Shown piece by piece: positions 1 through 10,613 of a stretch of 64,000 nt of DNA (position 1 is the stretch's first letter; each line of letters begins with the position of its first letter). A program made the position numbers and the translations under genes. Source of the stretch: Paramacrobiotus metropolitanus (lineage: Eukaryota; Tardigrada; Eutardigrada; Parachela; Macrobiotidae); NCBI RefSeq assembly GCF_019649055.1, contig NW_026570343.1, positions 248,001-312,000 on the forward strand. The letters are read 5' to 3'. Below the pieces are notes generated by a model. It did not search any database. It was not told the origin of the DNA and saw nothing but the letters and a program-made list of their open reading frames with translations.

Positions 1-289
1 GTCGGTTCGAAACGGCCCAAATCGGAATGCGAATTTTATTATTTTGTGGTCACGCTGATAAACTCGTACGAAATCACTCAGCCACAAGGTGAAAAAAAAC
101 TGAGATATTACAAAACGTCAAAAATTACACAAGACAAGGGTGAATTTCAAGAACAGCCATTGGACATAGCAGTGCCCTTGCAGTACTGCGATTTTTAAAG
201 TGATTATGACGGATAAACCCCATGACGGTAGAAAATGGGGAAGAGCACTCTGAGAGTGTTGACAGAATATGCCACCTCCATGTTCGTAT

Positions 290-993
290 TTACTGGGTGT
301 TCTGTCGCAGGCTTAAGGGAGTATATGCACCATTGGTAATGTCGGCCGCTGGCTCACCCGTACACGGATCCGCTAAAAACAGACCACACTCCCGTTAACA
401 ACAGTAAACCAAGTGACGCTTATGCTGCATGAAAAACGGATGTCTATTTAAACTGGCAAATTTTCAAACAGAACTATTTTTTACATTTAATTGATTTGCT
501 TACTTAGCCATGTGCCAACTGCCCCGCTTCTTTCCTTGTCGTACTTTGCTGAGTTCTCTCTGCTGATGTCATCGGTAACAGGGTCCAGATGGAAACGGTA
601 CGGGAGCACATCGCGGAGGGAGCGGTTATTCTTCCAGGCCCAGTGATGCGAGAAGCAGCACTGCGTCATCACTAAATAGTCGCTATACTCTCCCGGTTCG
701 CAGTCGCGACAATGGGGATTACCATCCTTGGGACACAACGGCAGACCGTAACGGAAACGCATATTATAGTCATCGATTATTTTCCACTGGTCCGCAGTCG
801 GAGTGTGATCCGAATAGCCCTGCAGCCAGAGGATTTCCCAGTTGCTGATACCACCTGGCCACGGCTCTTCGATCTGGACATAGGAAGGCCGATCGGTAGG
901 CTGGCCTTCTGGGGTGCTGAAACAGACGTAATCGCCGCCAGCGGTCCACAACGCTACAATGCCGCTCCCAAATAGCAGTAGAGTTTTAAACAT
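290..993 (-). CDS. Secreted CCF-HHWAW family protein, copy A (two exons)
   Basis: Function unknown; I do not recognise the family. Exon 1 is 993-504 and exon 2 is 372-290. The donor is A|GTAAGC and the acceptor is TTTTTAG|CG, phase 1, giving about 190 residues. The protein starts with a hydrophobic signal peptide (MFKTLLLFGSGIVALWTAGG), so it should be secreted. The core reads CPKDGNPHCRDC, then QCCFSHHWAWKNNR, then LPYRFHLDPV. Exon 2 adds DPCTGEPAADITNGAY and ends soon after. Without splicing the frame runs on to a stop at 487, which hides the real C-terminus. Two further copies (10614-11325 and 35298-36234) keep the same intron position and phase, which is the main support for the model. 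A weak TATA-like run (CATAAGATACG) lies about 75 bp upstream. Five to six cysteines suggest disulfides. The gene call is firm; the function is open. Confidence 0.82.
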
Positions 994-999
994 CTTCCT

Positions 1000-2200
1000 T
1001 AAAGATGCTACAGTCTCTTTTTTCCGGTTATGAGATTGTATTCGGTTGTTTATGCCGGTGAAGCGTATCTTATGCCGCCCGTGGTCGGCCGAAAAAATGC
1101 CTCGTCAGAACTTGTCCAGAACTGGCCGCACCATTTCCGGGTCTTGAGTACCACTGCCGCGCATGATCTAGGGAATACTTGGAGAAAACACTTAACATTC
1201 TGGTGAATTTGCTGGCGGTGTTTTTCACGAGAACTGAGTACGTATCACGATGGAATGTGGTAAGTGTCTGCATGTATTTATGTGAAACAACGCGGCCGGT
1301 CTCAAGTGGACGGTTCGAAAAAACTAAAGCTTTCTAAGTAATTAAGCTGTTCCGCTAGCGAAGAAGAACTCAAGTGCTTGGTAATTATGGACATGGAAAT
1401 GCACAATGTACAGCTTTAGCAAACGGGAATTCATTACAACAAAGAATACTTCGCTTTGACCATTACTTCGAACGGTTGCACTGTGCGAGTCAATATTTCT
1501 AACACCCAACACACATTTTGTTTTTACATTCTGTAGCCACCACCGCCGTGTGAGCAGGAACGCTCCGCGGAAATCCGCATCCACATTCCTGCAGACGGTA
1601 TATTCCAATCCCATCACCGATCGCCGGTTCCGGCTGGATAAGGACCAACTGGATAAACTATGGGAATGTTTGGCCGTGTAATTGAAGTTAATTGATGAGT
1701 TGTCGTTGTGGCTCGGACAGGTAATTATCTTGATTAATTTAGAGTTTCAGTAACCGTTAGAACATCGAGCTAATGAAATAGGTAATTTTGAAAACTGGAA
1801 AACAATTGTGGACTTACTGCTTATGCAGCGAACTAATCGCATTAATTAAATTATTCAAATGAAAAATGAATGTGCGTTTGTTCTTAACAAAACACACATT
1901 TATTTTTCATGTGAATCAATTATAGTAAGTAATACTAGTGTAGTAATACTTTAATGATAATTTAGTTTTTGAAATAATGATATTTTAGTTTCATCTTGCT
2001 TTTTTGCGATAATAAATTTAACGTTTTATTTTATTTTTCAAGGTGAAATCTTTTAGTTTTGACTGATTTTTTCGCGTTATGTGGTATGTACTGATTTCGG
2101 CTGGACATTCTGCTATAATATAGTTAATATTTTAAAATTTTCTGTGCAACAAACATAATATTGTGCTGAAACGTTTAAATTTTTATTTCCAGAATTGTGG
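1000..2200. other. Upstream flank of copy A, no gene seen
   Basis: Positions of about 1010-1380 are the 5' flank of copy A. They align by eye with about 11340-11705 upstream of copy B, including the shared blocks ctaaagctttcta and gaactcaagtgct. From 1380 to 2190 the DNA is AT-rich with no supported exon. The open frames here have no signal, domain or splice support. Confidence 0.6.
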
Positions 2201-2262
2201 GCTAATGAATTGTGGGCAGATTGCCGAGAGGTCTGCTGTGCGCCGATGGGGGAATCGATAAT

Positions 2263-5200
2263 ATGTACATTACTCTGAACAAGGAAGAAGAGTTGTTTCG
2301 GCGCAGCAGGGAGTATTCAAGGGGCGGCGTGGATAAACTGGAAACCGATGGGGCGGCCTACTCCACGATTATCCGCAGTATTACGCTGATGCGCAAACAG
2401 ATTGAAAGCTACCGGCAGCGCTATGGATTTCATTTGAAATTGTGGAATTGCGTGGGTAACACGGTGCTAAGGTAAGCCTTCTGCACGATGTTGTAGTGCG
2501 ATGGCAGTGCTGAAAGGCCGATTTCATTGGTGTACCGATGTTGCTCTTGTAAACTGACCTTTAATGGGTATCACATGTAAGTACAAAATGAGTACTAAAA
2601 CAAACGAATTTTAAAGCAAAAACACTTCTTCAATGCTATCCTGCTCGGGGATTGTACCCATAACACATATCGCGTTTCCCCGTTGCATTTGGATAGATAA
2701 CCGCTGTCTAAAAAACTCTTTCGCCCGTTTCTGGCCTGTAGCAGTGGCGATACCGTTTCCGACCTTTTGCACTAGAAGTTTGGTCCCGTCACTCCATGGG
2801 CCATAAATTTCGAACGCAGTGGTGAAATTATATCTCGATTGCATCCAGGCATGTTTTGCCAGTTTCCTTCGTTCCGCTTGCTCGCCCAACGCCAAAACCA
2901 AATTTGAAAAACGATGGTGATGACCATCGTAAGACAGTATTCCACGGTATTACGATAGTGGTTTTACACTTTTCCCTGCGACTGTGGTCGAAATACAACC
3001 GTAAACCGACTGATAGGAAATTCCCGACGGTAGAACGATCGTTCGGGCATTCATCGGCTTTAACTACCGTAGTGAATTACGGCACCGGGACCACAGCTGA
3101 GTCAGCAACCGTAGTATTAATCGAGGGTAAAACGACCGTTGCCGGAGGATAGGGTGCACAGTTTGTCTGTGCCGAGCCGGCAGCTACCTGGGCAATCTTG
3201 TTGGCGGTAAAGACGTAGTTATCACCTAGTGGAGGTAGACGGGTACATCTTTCTTCTCTCGGTCACTTTACCGATGATATGGCACATACATCGCCGATCG
3301 GCCTGGCCGATCGGCGATGTAGCTAATGACAGTCGAGCTGCACGGGCTGTACTGCTGATGTACAAACCTAAATCCACTTTTTTTCGAAACATATTACCTT
3401 CAATTCTAATACAACTGTAACTTTTCTATTTCACGTGTTTCCTAAAAAAGGCTTGAAATGACTCGTAATGCCAGAATATCCATACAACGCGTCCCAGCGG
3501 AAGTGGTGGCCAAGAATATTCTTGCGGACTGCAGTCTGCGGAGAAGGTAAGCTCTAAGAACTACTCGTATAAGTGTAAAATACTAAAATTACCTATTTGA
3601 ACTTGCTAGTGCTCCTACATTATATTATTAAAAACATCTTAAATAGTTTAGATTACAGGAGAATATAATACACGTTTCTAACTTTCTACTGTACTGTATG
3701 AATGAATGTTATCGCGCTACTGTAATAACTGTAGAACATAATAAAAATTTCAAAGCTTTCTAGGAACTACATGGACTGCAGCAACCGGGCGCAAGGTTTT
3801 CGAAGTGATTTGCAGTTTAAAGGGAAACTGGAAAGTTTTGTATCTTCGACAATCCGCGGCCTGAAACAGGGGAGATTAAGCCAAGTAAGATTCATTTTAG
3901 TAATCTCTTATGGTTATGAATAAATAACGGTGCCGGCGGAACATGTTACGCTTAATATTTTCAACATCAAGTGAAGAACTCTAACCTTTTCTTTAAACTT
4001 AAGGGTGCATGTATTACTAAGGGGGATCCAATATTTTCGTCTAGGCAAAAAATTATTGTTGCTAGCACTTTCCCGGCATTCTACGGCCAGAGGTGCCGTG
4101 CTTAAAACCACGGTTGGAGTCAATATCCTGAATGCATCCCAGCTACTGTGAGCCAGGGGCCGCCACCATACATTGCCACCGTTTGTTGGTAGCCACGTCC
4201 TGCATCGCACTAGGCTGTGGCTTATCTGCTCATGTTTTCGATGCAGTTTTAACTTCGAATTAGATTTTTTTATGATTTTATCTGTACTAACTTTAAGTTT
4301 CTCTGTTGCTGCAGTCACTCTTCCATCTTGCTGGCGGTTTAAAGTTGTTTAGTACATCGACAGTGAGGGGTCCTATATCTAATTATTTGCAGTATGTGAA
4401 TTGCTGTCAATTTGGAAAGGGTAATCAGTTGCAAGAGAATTTTTTGGGCAGAGCACAAAAAATATGCGCTGCGCATCGGCTTTTCTTAAAGCAACACGCC
4501 CAATACTTGCTTTTCTATATATAACGAGGGAGATACCCGAACACGTCCGCGTCAGATCAGCATACACTTGGTACCATCAGAATCCTTAGAATTTCAGCTA
4601 TTTTCTTCGAGAATCAAAACACCCCCAGATAAAGAACTCGAGTTTAGGGATCTCTGAGAAGCTAACACAGATATGATGGCTGACTTCCATCGAAACGTCA
4701 GCAGACGCCATACGCAGTGTCCAGCCTAGATACGCCATGCGCTACGGATAGTCTGGCTGCAATCTGTAGTTTCTGTACTGGTATCTTTGACAGTTGTCTC
4801 ACCTATTTTACCCTGTCGCGCGCACCAGCATCCGCGGTTGCATTGATCTCTACGGAGCCAGTCGATGCTGATGCGCTTACAGAGTCAAAAAACTGCGATA
4901 GCTATCGATAAAGCGCTGTTGAACTTCTCGCTGAAAGACGGTTGCGCAATCTCGCATCCGTACCAAGGCGCCGTGTAGCTCTGTATGGCGTCTGCTGACG
5001 TTTCGATGGAAATCAGCCATCTTATCTGTGTTGGCTTCTCAGGGATCCCTGAACTCGAGTTCTTTATCTGGGGGTATTTTGATTATCAAAGAAAATAGCT
5101 GAAATTCTAAGGATTCTAATGGTACCAAGTGTATGCTGATCTGACGCGGACGTGTTCGGGTATCTCCCTCGTAAATAGGAGAACAAGCATTGACATTACC

Positions 5201-5432
5201 GCTGGCACTACGTTATTTCGGTCATTACAGTAATCGGATACTGGCATCCGGTAAATTACTTTACCCTCATTGTATTACCCAGTGTAATTTTCACGTGTGC
5301 AGTGTGAATGGTTATTAAATTTTTTTAATTGTTTTACAGAAATGCGCAACGCTGAAATCTCGGATCAAGCGTGGGAACCTGTTAATCTATTTTCTCGGAA
5401 AAACATTCCGCTGCTCCGGAGCAGTGAACTAG
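2263..5432 (+). CDS. Predicted four-exon gene, product unknown
   Basis: Exons are 2263-2471, 3475-3546, 3764-3884 and 5340-5432. Every junction is GT-AG and the phases agree (2, 2, 0), giving 164 residues. The first exon follows an acceptor-like TTTCCAG at about 2192, so a 5' untranslated exon is likely. The protein is basic, with RRS and RQR runs and five scattered cysteines (WNCVG, ADCSL, MDCSN, KCATL, FRCSG). I see no signal peptide, membrane segment or known domain. Intron 1 holds a retroelement endonuclease scrap on the other strand and an ACCGT-rich repeat. Intron 3 holds a 647-bp foldback element. Exon 2 has a poor pyrimidine tract, so its acceptor is the least certain. Consistent phase across four exons argues for a real gene, but it could be a fragment of a longer one. 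Confidence 0.5.
2611..2883 (-). pseudogene. C-terminal scrap of retroelement endonuclease
   Basis: This is about 90 codons matching the C-terminus of the longer frame at 41314-42117: AERRKLAKHAW, FEIYGPWSDGTKLLV, TGQKRAKEFFRQRLS, QRGNAICVMGTIPEQDSIEE and the same end. The family is the C-terminal part of a retroelement protein with a Cys/His finger and a PD-(D/E)XK-like nuclease, as in R2-type non-LTR elements. Only the tail survives. Similarity stops at about 2883, where an ACCGT-rich repeat begins, so that repeat may mark the break. It lies antisense in intron 1 of the gene at 2263-5432. Confidence 0.75.
2885..3225. repeat. ACCGT/ACGGT-rich repeat, copy 1
   Basis: The stretch is dense in ACCGTAGT, GACGGTAG and ACGATCGTTCG words and in short inverted pairs. 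It begins with cgcccaacgccaaaac. The same end, inverted, closes a similar stretch at 5640-5950, so the two look like opposite-facing copies of one non-coding repeat family. No ORF is supported. Confidence 0.45.
4525..5171. mobile_element. 647-bp foldback element with ~190-bp TIRs
   Basis: The ends are CGAGGGAGATACCCG and its complement. The two arms (about 4525-4717 and 4980-5171) are inverted copies over about 190 bp with few differences; shared words include CATACACTTGGTACCAT and GACGTTTCGATGG. The centre (about 4718-4980) has no supported ORF. TAA flanks both ends (4522-4524 and 5172-5174), a 3-bp TWA-type duplication like that of PIF/Harbinger. It sits in intron 3 of the gene at 2263-5432. 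It is non-autonomous; the superfamily is a guess from the target duplication. Confidence 0.82.
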
Positions 5433-5639
5433 TTTAAGCAGCCTATAGAACATTATTCCTGTTTTTGTTTGCTTCGCAGAGCTCGTGTTTGTTTTTTTTA
5501 CTTACGTAATGTTTTACAGAGCTAAGCCGAAAGCTAGTGTATGGAATTTTATTTAATTTGAATCAATAATTATCACTGTTGATTCACCAATAATTTTCTG
5601 AAAGAGGTTAATAAATTAAAAGTTCCAGTTCGAATGGAG

Positions 5640-5950
5640 ATCCTACCGTGTTACGACGGTTTTACCCGCCGAAATGCAGAAATAAATATGTACGACTGTT
5701 TTCCCACCGTAGAATGTCTGATTCTCCACCGTATTTCTACGGTAGTTGCGTAGCACAGTGCGCTGCGCTACCGTTTTTAATTACGACGGTCTTACTACGG
5801 TTCCCTTTAACTATGTTACTAGGGTATTAACGAAGAGTCCCCGAGTGTCCCTACAATGAAGCAAACCATGGTCGTATTTTCATCGTATTACCATCGTCTG
5901 CCAACACTCGTAACACCGTGGTAACATAGTTCAGTTTTGGCGTTGGGCGG
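5640..5950. repeat. ACCGT/ACGGT-rich repeat, copy 2
   Basis: The stretch is rich in CTACCGT, GACGGT and ACTACGG words with several local inverted pairs. It ends with gttttggcgttgggcgg, the inverse of the start of the 2885-3225 stretch. No coding signal is seen, nor in the AT-rich DNA on to 6230. Confidence 0.4.
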
Positions 5951-6233
5951 CTGCGGCCCCAACTTTAGCGAAGGTTGCTCTTGTTAGAAATTTGCCGAAT
6001 AGAGTGTATATGGAAGAACGATAGAATTTTTGAATGAAAGCAGTTACACGTTTTGTGCTTGAAGTTGTTAGATAATACAGATGCGAGATTTTTTATAAAT
6101 CTATAAATTTATGAAGTTATTTTGCAAAGGAAGGGCTTTTCCAGTCACAACGCGCAGTCGCTGCCGATGAATGGTCCACCGAATCGTCCATACTTTTTCT
6201 TCCACGCCACGATCCATCTGCCCGATGAGCGTC

Positions 6234-7569
6234 TGTAGCCGGCAGAAAGGTTTACGGGTTAATGGTTTACGGTCAAAGGCACCGCGTAAACCTTTCCGCC
6301 GAAATCCGGCAGAAAGGTTTACGCTCCGTAAACCTTCCTGCCGAACTGCATTAACCTTTCTGCCGGATCCGTAAACCTTTCTGCCGGCGGCTTCCATTGA
6401 TCAGACAATGCCCACACAATGGCCCACAGGCTTATTGTGCTGCAAGCACAGATTACAGTCGACACTAGACAGCTCTTGGTCTTTGACGTTTTTTCGTATT
6501 CCGGGCACGTTCACAATAAGTGTTCGCGCAATGGACTTCAAATCTACTCGAGTAAGATATTTTCTGAATTGTTCCACACAGGTTTTTATCGAATGAACGA
6601 ATTTCTGTACCTTTGGTAAAATTTGCGAGTCCGTTATAATAAACTTAGGTATAACTGAAGGTTTATTAGTGCAATTCATTGAACTTAAACGGCAGTTGCT
6701 CCATAGCAGGAGAATGACAAAAACTTTTTTCAAAGAATGGATTACGTGATAATTCTTGTTTTCATGCAAATTCGTGCACGTATGAATAAAAACTATAAGG
6801 TTTGGGGTGATATAACGGGGAGCATACCGTGGCTTTGAAGTCCAACACGCGAATTCTGATAGTGAAGGTGTCCAGAATGCGAATAAACCTCAAGAATAAG
6901 AACTATTTACTGTAGCCTGCAGCACAATGAGAATGTAGGACATCGCATGGGCATTGTCTGATCAATGGATGCCGCCGGCAGAAAGGTTAACAGATCCGGC
7001 AGAAAGGTTTAAGCTTCAAAGGTGCCGCCGGCAGAAAGGTTTACGCAGTCCGGCAGGATGGTTTACGCATCGTAAACCATTGGGTTTTTAAAGCAAAGTC
7101 TTAAACTCATGATCAGTGTCAGCACAATGCTTTAGACCGTGACGACCGGCATGACATAAATTTCTGGAATTTGTCTAGAGAGAGTATTCCGCTTACTGTA
7201 CTGCGTGTACTCTGTAAATTCTGTTAAATATTTTTGAACGTACTCAAGCTTTCCCGCTTGAGCTTGTGAATCAACCAGCTCACAACGGCCTATAATGGCA
7301 ATTCCCAGCAGACGCCAAACTTGAATCTTCATTGTACGCCTCAGGCCGAGTCGTATGTGCTGCCGGCAGAAAGGTTTACGAACCTCGCAGGAAGGTTTAA
7401 GCTTCAAAGGTACCGCCGGCAGAAAGGTTTACGGATCCGGCAGAAAGATTAATGCAGTTCGGCAGAAAGGTTTACGGAGCGTAAACCTTTCTGCCGGATT
7501 TCAGCAAAAAGGTTTACGCGACGCCTTTGATCGTAAACCATTAACCTGTAAACCTTTCTGCCGGCTACA
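6234..7569. mobile_element. 1.34-kb long-TIR element, TGTAGCCGGCAGAAAGG family
   Basis: The ends are TGTAGCCGGCAGAAAGG and its complement, with inverted arms of about 160 bp (6234-6395 and 7405-7569). AGCGTC flanks both ends (6228-6233 and 7570-7575), a 6-bp target duplication. The arms are built from repeats of CCGGCAGAAAGGTTTACG in both directions, so each arm can fold on itself. A further cluster of the same word sits at 6965-7075. A nested inverted pair, around TTGTCTGATCAATGGA, lies at about 6395-6415 and 6948-6968. Two minus-strand open frames lie inside (6401-6769 and 7132-7332). A 198-bp relative with the same ends is at 54334-54531. A 6-bp duplication is uncommon; I do not assign a superfamily. 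Confidence 0.8.
6401..7332 (-). other. Two open frames inside the long-TIR element, possible cargo
   Basis: The frame at 7332-7132 (66 residues) begins with a signal-like MKIQVWRLLGIAIIGRC. The frame at 6769-6401 (122 residues) ends in CNLCLQHNKPVGHC, with a cysteine pattern like a small secreted domain. Both lie on the minus strand, upstream to downstream, inside the element. I could not find a convincing splice between them, and neither resembles a transposase. They may be captured host exons or chance frames. Confidence 0.2.
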
Positions 7570-8018
7570 AGCGTCCGCACGAAACCACGTTGACTATGTT
7601 TTCGGGGTACTCTCTCGTTGAGTTGCGAGCGGAACTGGTGTACTATGTGTGGCGGCATTATGACAAGAATCCATCGGTGGAGAGGGATATCGAGGTTTTT
7701 TCTGGCTGATATTTATACCTTCCTACGAAGTACGAACGAAAGATGAGGCAGCGGCAGATGCTAGAATTTATTGATGATCTGATTATTCTGATATGATATA
7801 TTGCGATATCAAGTGCAGTACCATTAGTCTGTTACTTCGGCATGACGTGTAGTGTCGTGGCTGTCATGAAAGCGTTTCTTGCAACCAAATGGATAGAGCG
7901 TGTTAATAATCGTTGTATGTAAATCGTTGTTACATATGTAATGTTTTTGTGAGTTAATTTTTATAAATCGTTACAAACTTTACCAGTAAGTTGCAGAAAT
8001 GTCTTCTGTTTTTTATAG

Positions 8019-8723
8019 GACCCTTCAGTATTTATTTCCGGAACGAAGAACTGATCCCGGAGAAGGACGACCAGACTTGTGCCCAGTTGTGCGATCTCAG
8101 TTTCCGGCGGGAGAACGCCAACCGTGTGGAGATCGGTCAAAACCAAAGGAAAGTGCCGAAATTCAAGGTCAAACACCCCAACGAGTACCCACCCGCGCCG
8201 TGCCGCGACACCGTCCCCATGCTGCTGGTCTCTTTGCCGGCCAACTTCGAGATCCTTTTCCAACTGCAGGACATGCTAAATCTACTGGCCCATGCCACCC
8301 AGGGCGATCAGGAACGCGAGACACTGGGGAAACAAGTAACGAAGAATCTTTGGGATTCCTTCATGCTGATTCCTACCTCGTTGACCGTGTCCGATCAGAT
8401 CAGCATGGAACCGCCGCATCATCAGTCCACCCCGGAGAGTTAGAGGAGAATCTTGCCCAGTGATGATGCGCATCGCTTGCTGTATTCCCTGCATGGCGCT
8501 GGATAACTTTTACCGCGATCCCAACGCGCACCGCTCTCCGGTGGTGCGGGCGGATATTACGCACGTGTGGGCGGATAAGTTCATCCGGATGGGCGGGTTC
8601 GCTCGGCTGTATGAGTTGCTGTTGTCACCGGAAGTGCACGAGAGCGGCGGGAGTAGTGATAATGTGGATCAGCACCGCGAGTGCCTGAGAAATCTCATCC
8701 GGGTACTGCCTACGCGGATCTAA
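8019..8723 (+). pseudogene. Broken fragment resembling a large ubiquitin hydrolase (USP9X/24/34 type)
   Basis: An exon-like start follows ttttttatag at 8018. The reading then gives LQDMLNLLAHA, KNLWDSFMLIPTSL, HRLLYSLH, and after a frame change ALDNFYRDPNAHRSP, WADKFIRMGGFARLYELLLS and ECLRNLIRVL. The pattern W..LM.LPT, then LLYSL.AL, then W..KF...GG...L, then ECL..L.R.L is typical of the helical non-catalytic region of very large ubiquitin-specific proteases. A TAG at 8441-8443 interrupts the frame and a shift occurs near 8491. The Cys and His boxes of a catalytic domain are not here. It could also be diverged exons with unseen introns. The family assignment rests on recall of motif spacing only. 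Confidence 0.4.
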
Positions 8724-8897
8724 CGACGTAGCCGGAGTTCGATTCCCCCTTCGGTGCATTTTTCGGCCGTTTCTCGGTTTCCCACGGATGTCGCCCTGCT
8801 GAGAGTGACTTGCTAAATGGCAGGGTATCGTAGTGCAGTGACAACATTTGAAGATGAAGGATCGGGCTTTCGTTAGTAATTGCTGCTGATAGATTAA

Positions 8898-9173
8898 GGG
8901 ATTTGGCCCGGTACATAGCACCAAATTCGTGTACATACACGGGAATATTCGCTTTCGCGCACTTCCAATCACTTTTTTGGGTTGCTTTTTGACAATGTGT
9001 AGACAAATGATTTGTATACATAGGCGTGAAATCCGTATTCGCACGCAACATCCGGTTGCGGAGTTATGAGGGTAACAAAATTCCAAAAAGTTTAAATGCA
9101 TTCAGGTGTACCAAAAGTCTCATTATGGACCTCCAAAAGTCTCAATTTGGTGCTTTGTACCGGGCCAAATCCC
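8898..9173. mobile_element. 276-bp MITE flanked by TTAA
   Basis: The inverted ends GGGATTTGGCCCGGTAC and GTACCGGGCCAAATCCC extend over about 35 bp, including the AGCACCAAATT words. TTAA sits directly outside both (8894-8897 and 9174-9177), the duplication of piggyBac and Kolobok elements. No ORF is supported inside. Its inner part (about 8940-9075) recurs in inverted orientation at about 9955-10095, where both copies share gcaacatccggtt. Confidence 0.82.
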
Positions 9174-9382
9174 TTAATGCGCATTAATTGAAGTTTATGA
9201 CCCTTTTTCCGCCTATTTTGTCACCTTTTTTATTGAGATTTTTTTTTCTTGTCCTAGATACCGCCCTAAGATTTGCATCGTAGAATTTAAATGGCTTTTC
9301 ATTTGGTCAATATTGTTTTATATTATTTAAAAAAGGTAAATTTGTGAAGACAAAGCAGCAACGTTCGGCAGTTTCATTTTCA

Positions 9383-9583
9383 GCTGATTTAGATATTTAC
9401 AAATTTCTCGCTGATAAATATGATGATCGCGTTGCAGTTTTCCTGGGCGCAGCTAAACGCTCCCGACAGGAAGGGGTGCACGAAAGACTGCGTTTCAAAC
9501 AGAGCATCCTGGAAATTCTGGACATCGAAAAAGTCCTGGACGCCCTCCTACGCATCCAGTACAACACCGTCCTTCCCAAATAG
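9383..9583 (+). other. Possible exon, product unknown
   Basis: The frame follows an acceptor-like cagtttcattttcag and encodes a charged helical stretch (LADKYDDRVAVFLGAAK, HERLRFKQSILEILDIEKV) ending at 9583. It follows the ubiquitin-hydrolase-like fragment on the same strand and could be a later exon of the same decayed gene. No domain is recognised. DNA from 9584 to 9950 is GC-rich without a clear frame. Confidence 0.25.
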
Positions 9584-9954
9584 CAGGCGGAGCCGTTGCC
9601 GGTGCGCGTGGCCCGCCACGCCCGGCAGCCGGTGGTCCGGCTGGCGTTCTACCCCTCACCGGCTAGGCGTCCGGTAATCCGGATGTCTTGGAGCACTGGG
9701 ACGTCGACCGTTTCTAACGAATTGGTTACTGGCGCTGGAGGCGGCGGATTCCGCGGTCACCGTGGAGACGGCCGTGTTCATCGATAAAATGTGCCGGCAC
9801 GAGCCGGAGTATCAGTTAAGAACAGTGGATCGGTGTGAAAACGTTCTTCGTGGTTATGCGCATTTCCGTGCAAAATCTGAAAAAGATCAGTCAAGATCAC
9901 TTTCGGAAAAGATCACTTTTGTAACACCTAAATGCTTTTAAACTGTTTTAAATT

Positions 9955-10095
9955 TTCTAACAGCCATAGCTCCCAAACCGGATGTTGCGCGCACAAACGG
10001 TTTTCACGCCCGTGTATACAAATTATCTGTCTACAGAATATCATACAACAAGAGAAAGAAGGGTTTGGGAGTGCGCGAAAGTGAAAGATTTCTTG
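9955..10095. repeat. Inverted dispersed copy of the inner part of the 8898 MITE
   Basis: It reads as the reverse complement of about 8940-9075. Shared words include the complement of gcgtgaaa, the gtatac region and ccggatgttgcg. It marks a second, diverged family member without clear ends. DNA from 10096 to 10500 shows no supported gene. Confidence 0.55.
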
Positions 10096-10613
10096 CACGT
10101 TTCTTCTCGACTTTGGTACCATGCGTTCACATCAACAATTTATATTTCATTACTTTATAGCAAACTGATGTTTGTCACATCTATCTGTAGATATGTTTTG
10201 CAGCAGCAAAACGTCCGCCTCGATCCTACTTTTTGTGAGGTTAGTTCTTAATCCGATAGGAAATTTTAGAAAACCTCATGAATTTGGCTTCTGTTTATTG
10301 AATTTGCAAGTTGCGTGGTCCCCTTATGATATGGCACCGGATCAGAAAGACACAAAACCAGAACTGATTTTTTTATATTTTGTACTATATTTTAATTAAT
10401 TTTGAATACTGTACTCGCAATCATGCAACAGCATAGCGAGAAAATATCGCGATGATAATAAAACCACACAGAGCACAAACGAATCTTAAGAAGGACTGGT
10501 AGACATAATGCGCGATGCCCTTGCAGTCCTGCGACTTTTCAAAGTTTCAGGAAAGAACCGCATTACGGCAGAAAACACGGCACTTTTAACACGCTATGCC
10601 GCCATATTTGTGT

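Noticed and set aside
8668-8759. tRNA-like sequence: GCACCG and CGGTGC ends 90 bases apart with GTTCGATTCC between
   Set aside because: The T-arm stem does not pair well, there is no proper A box or D arm, and the 5' part overlaps the ubiquitin-hydrolase-like reading.
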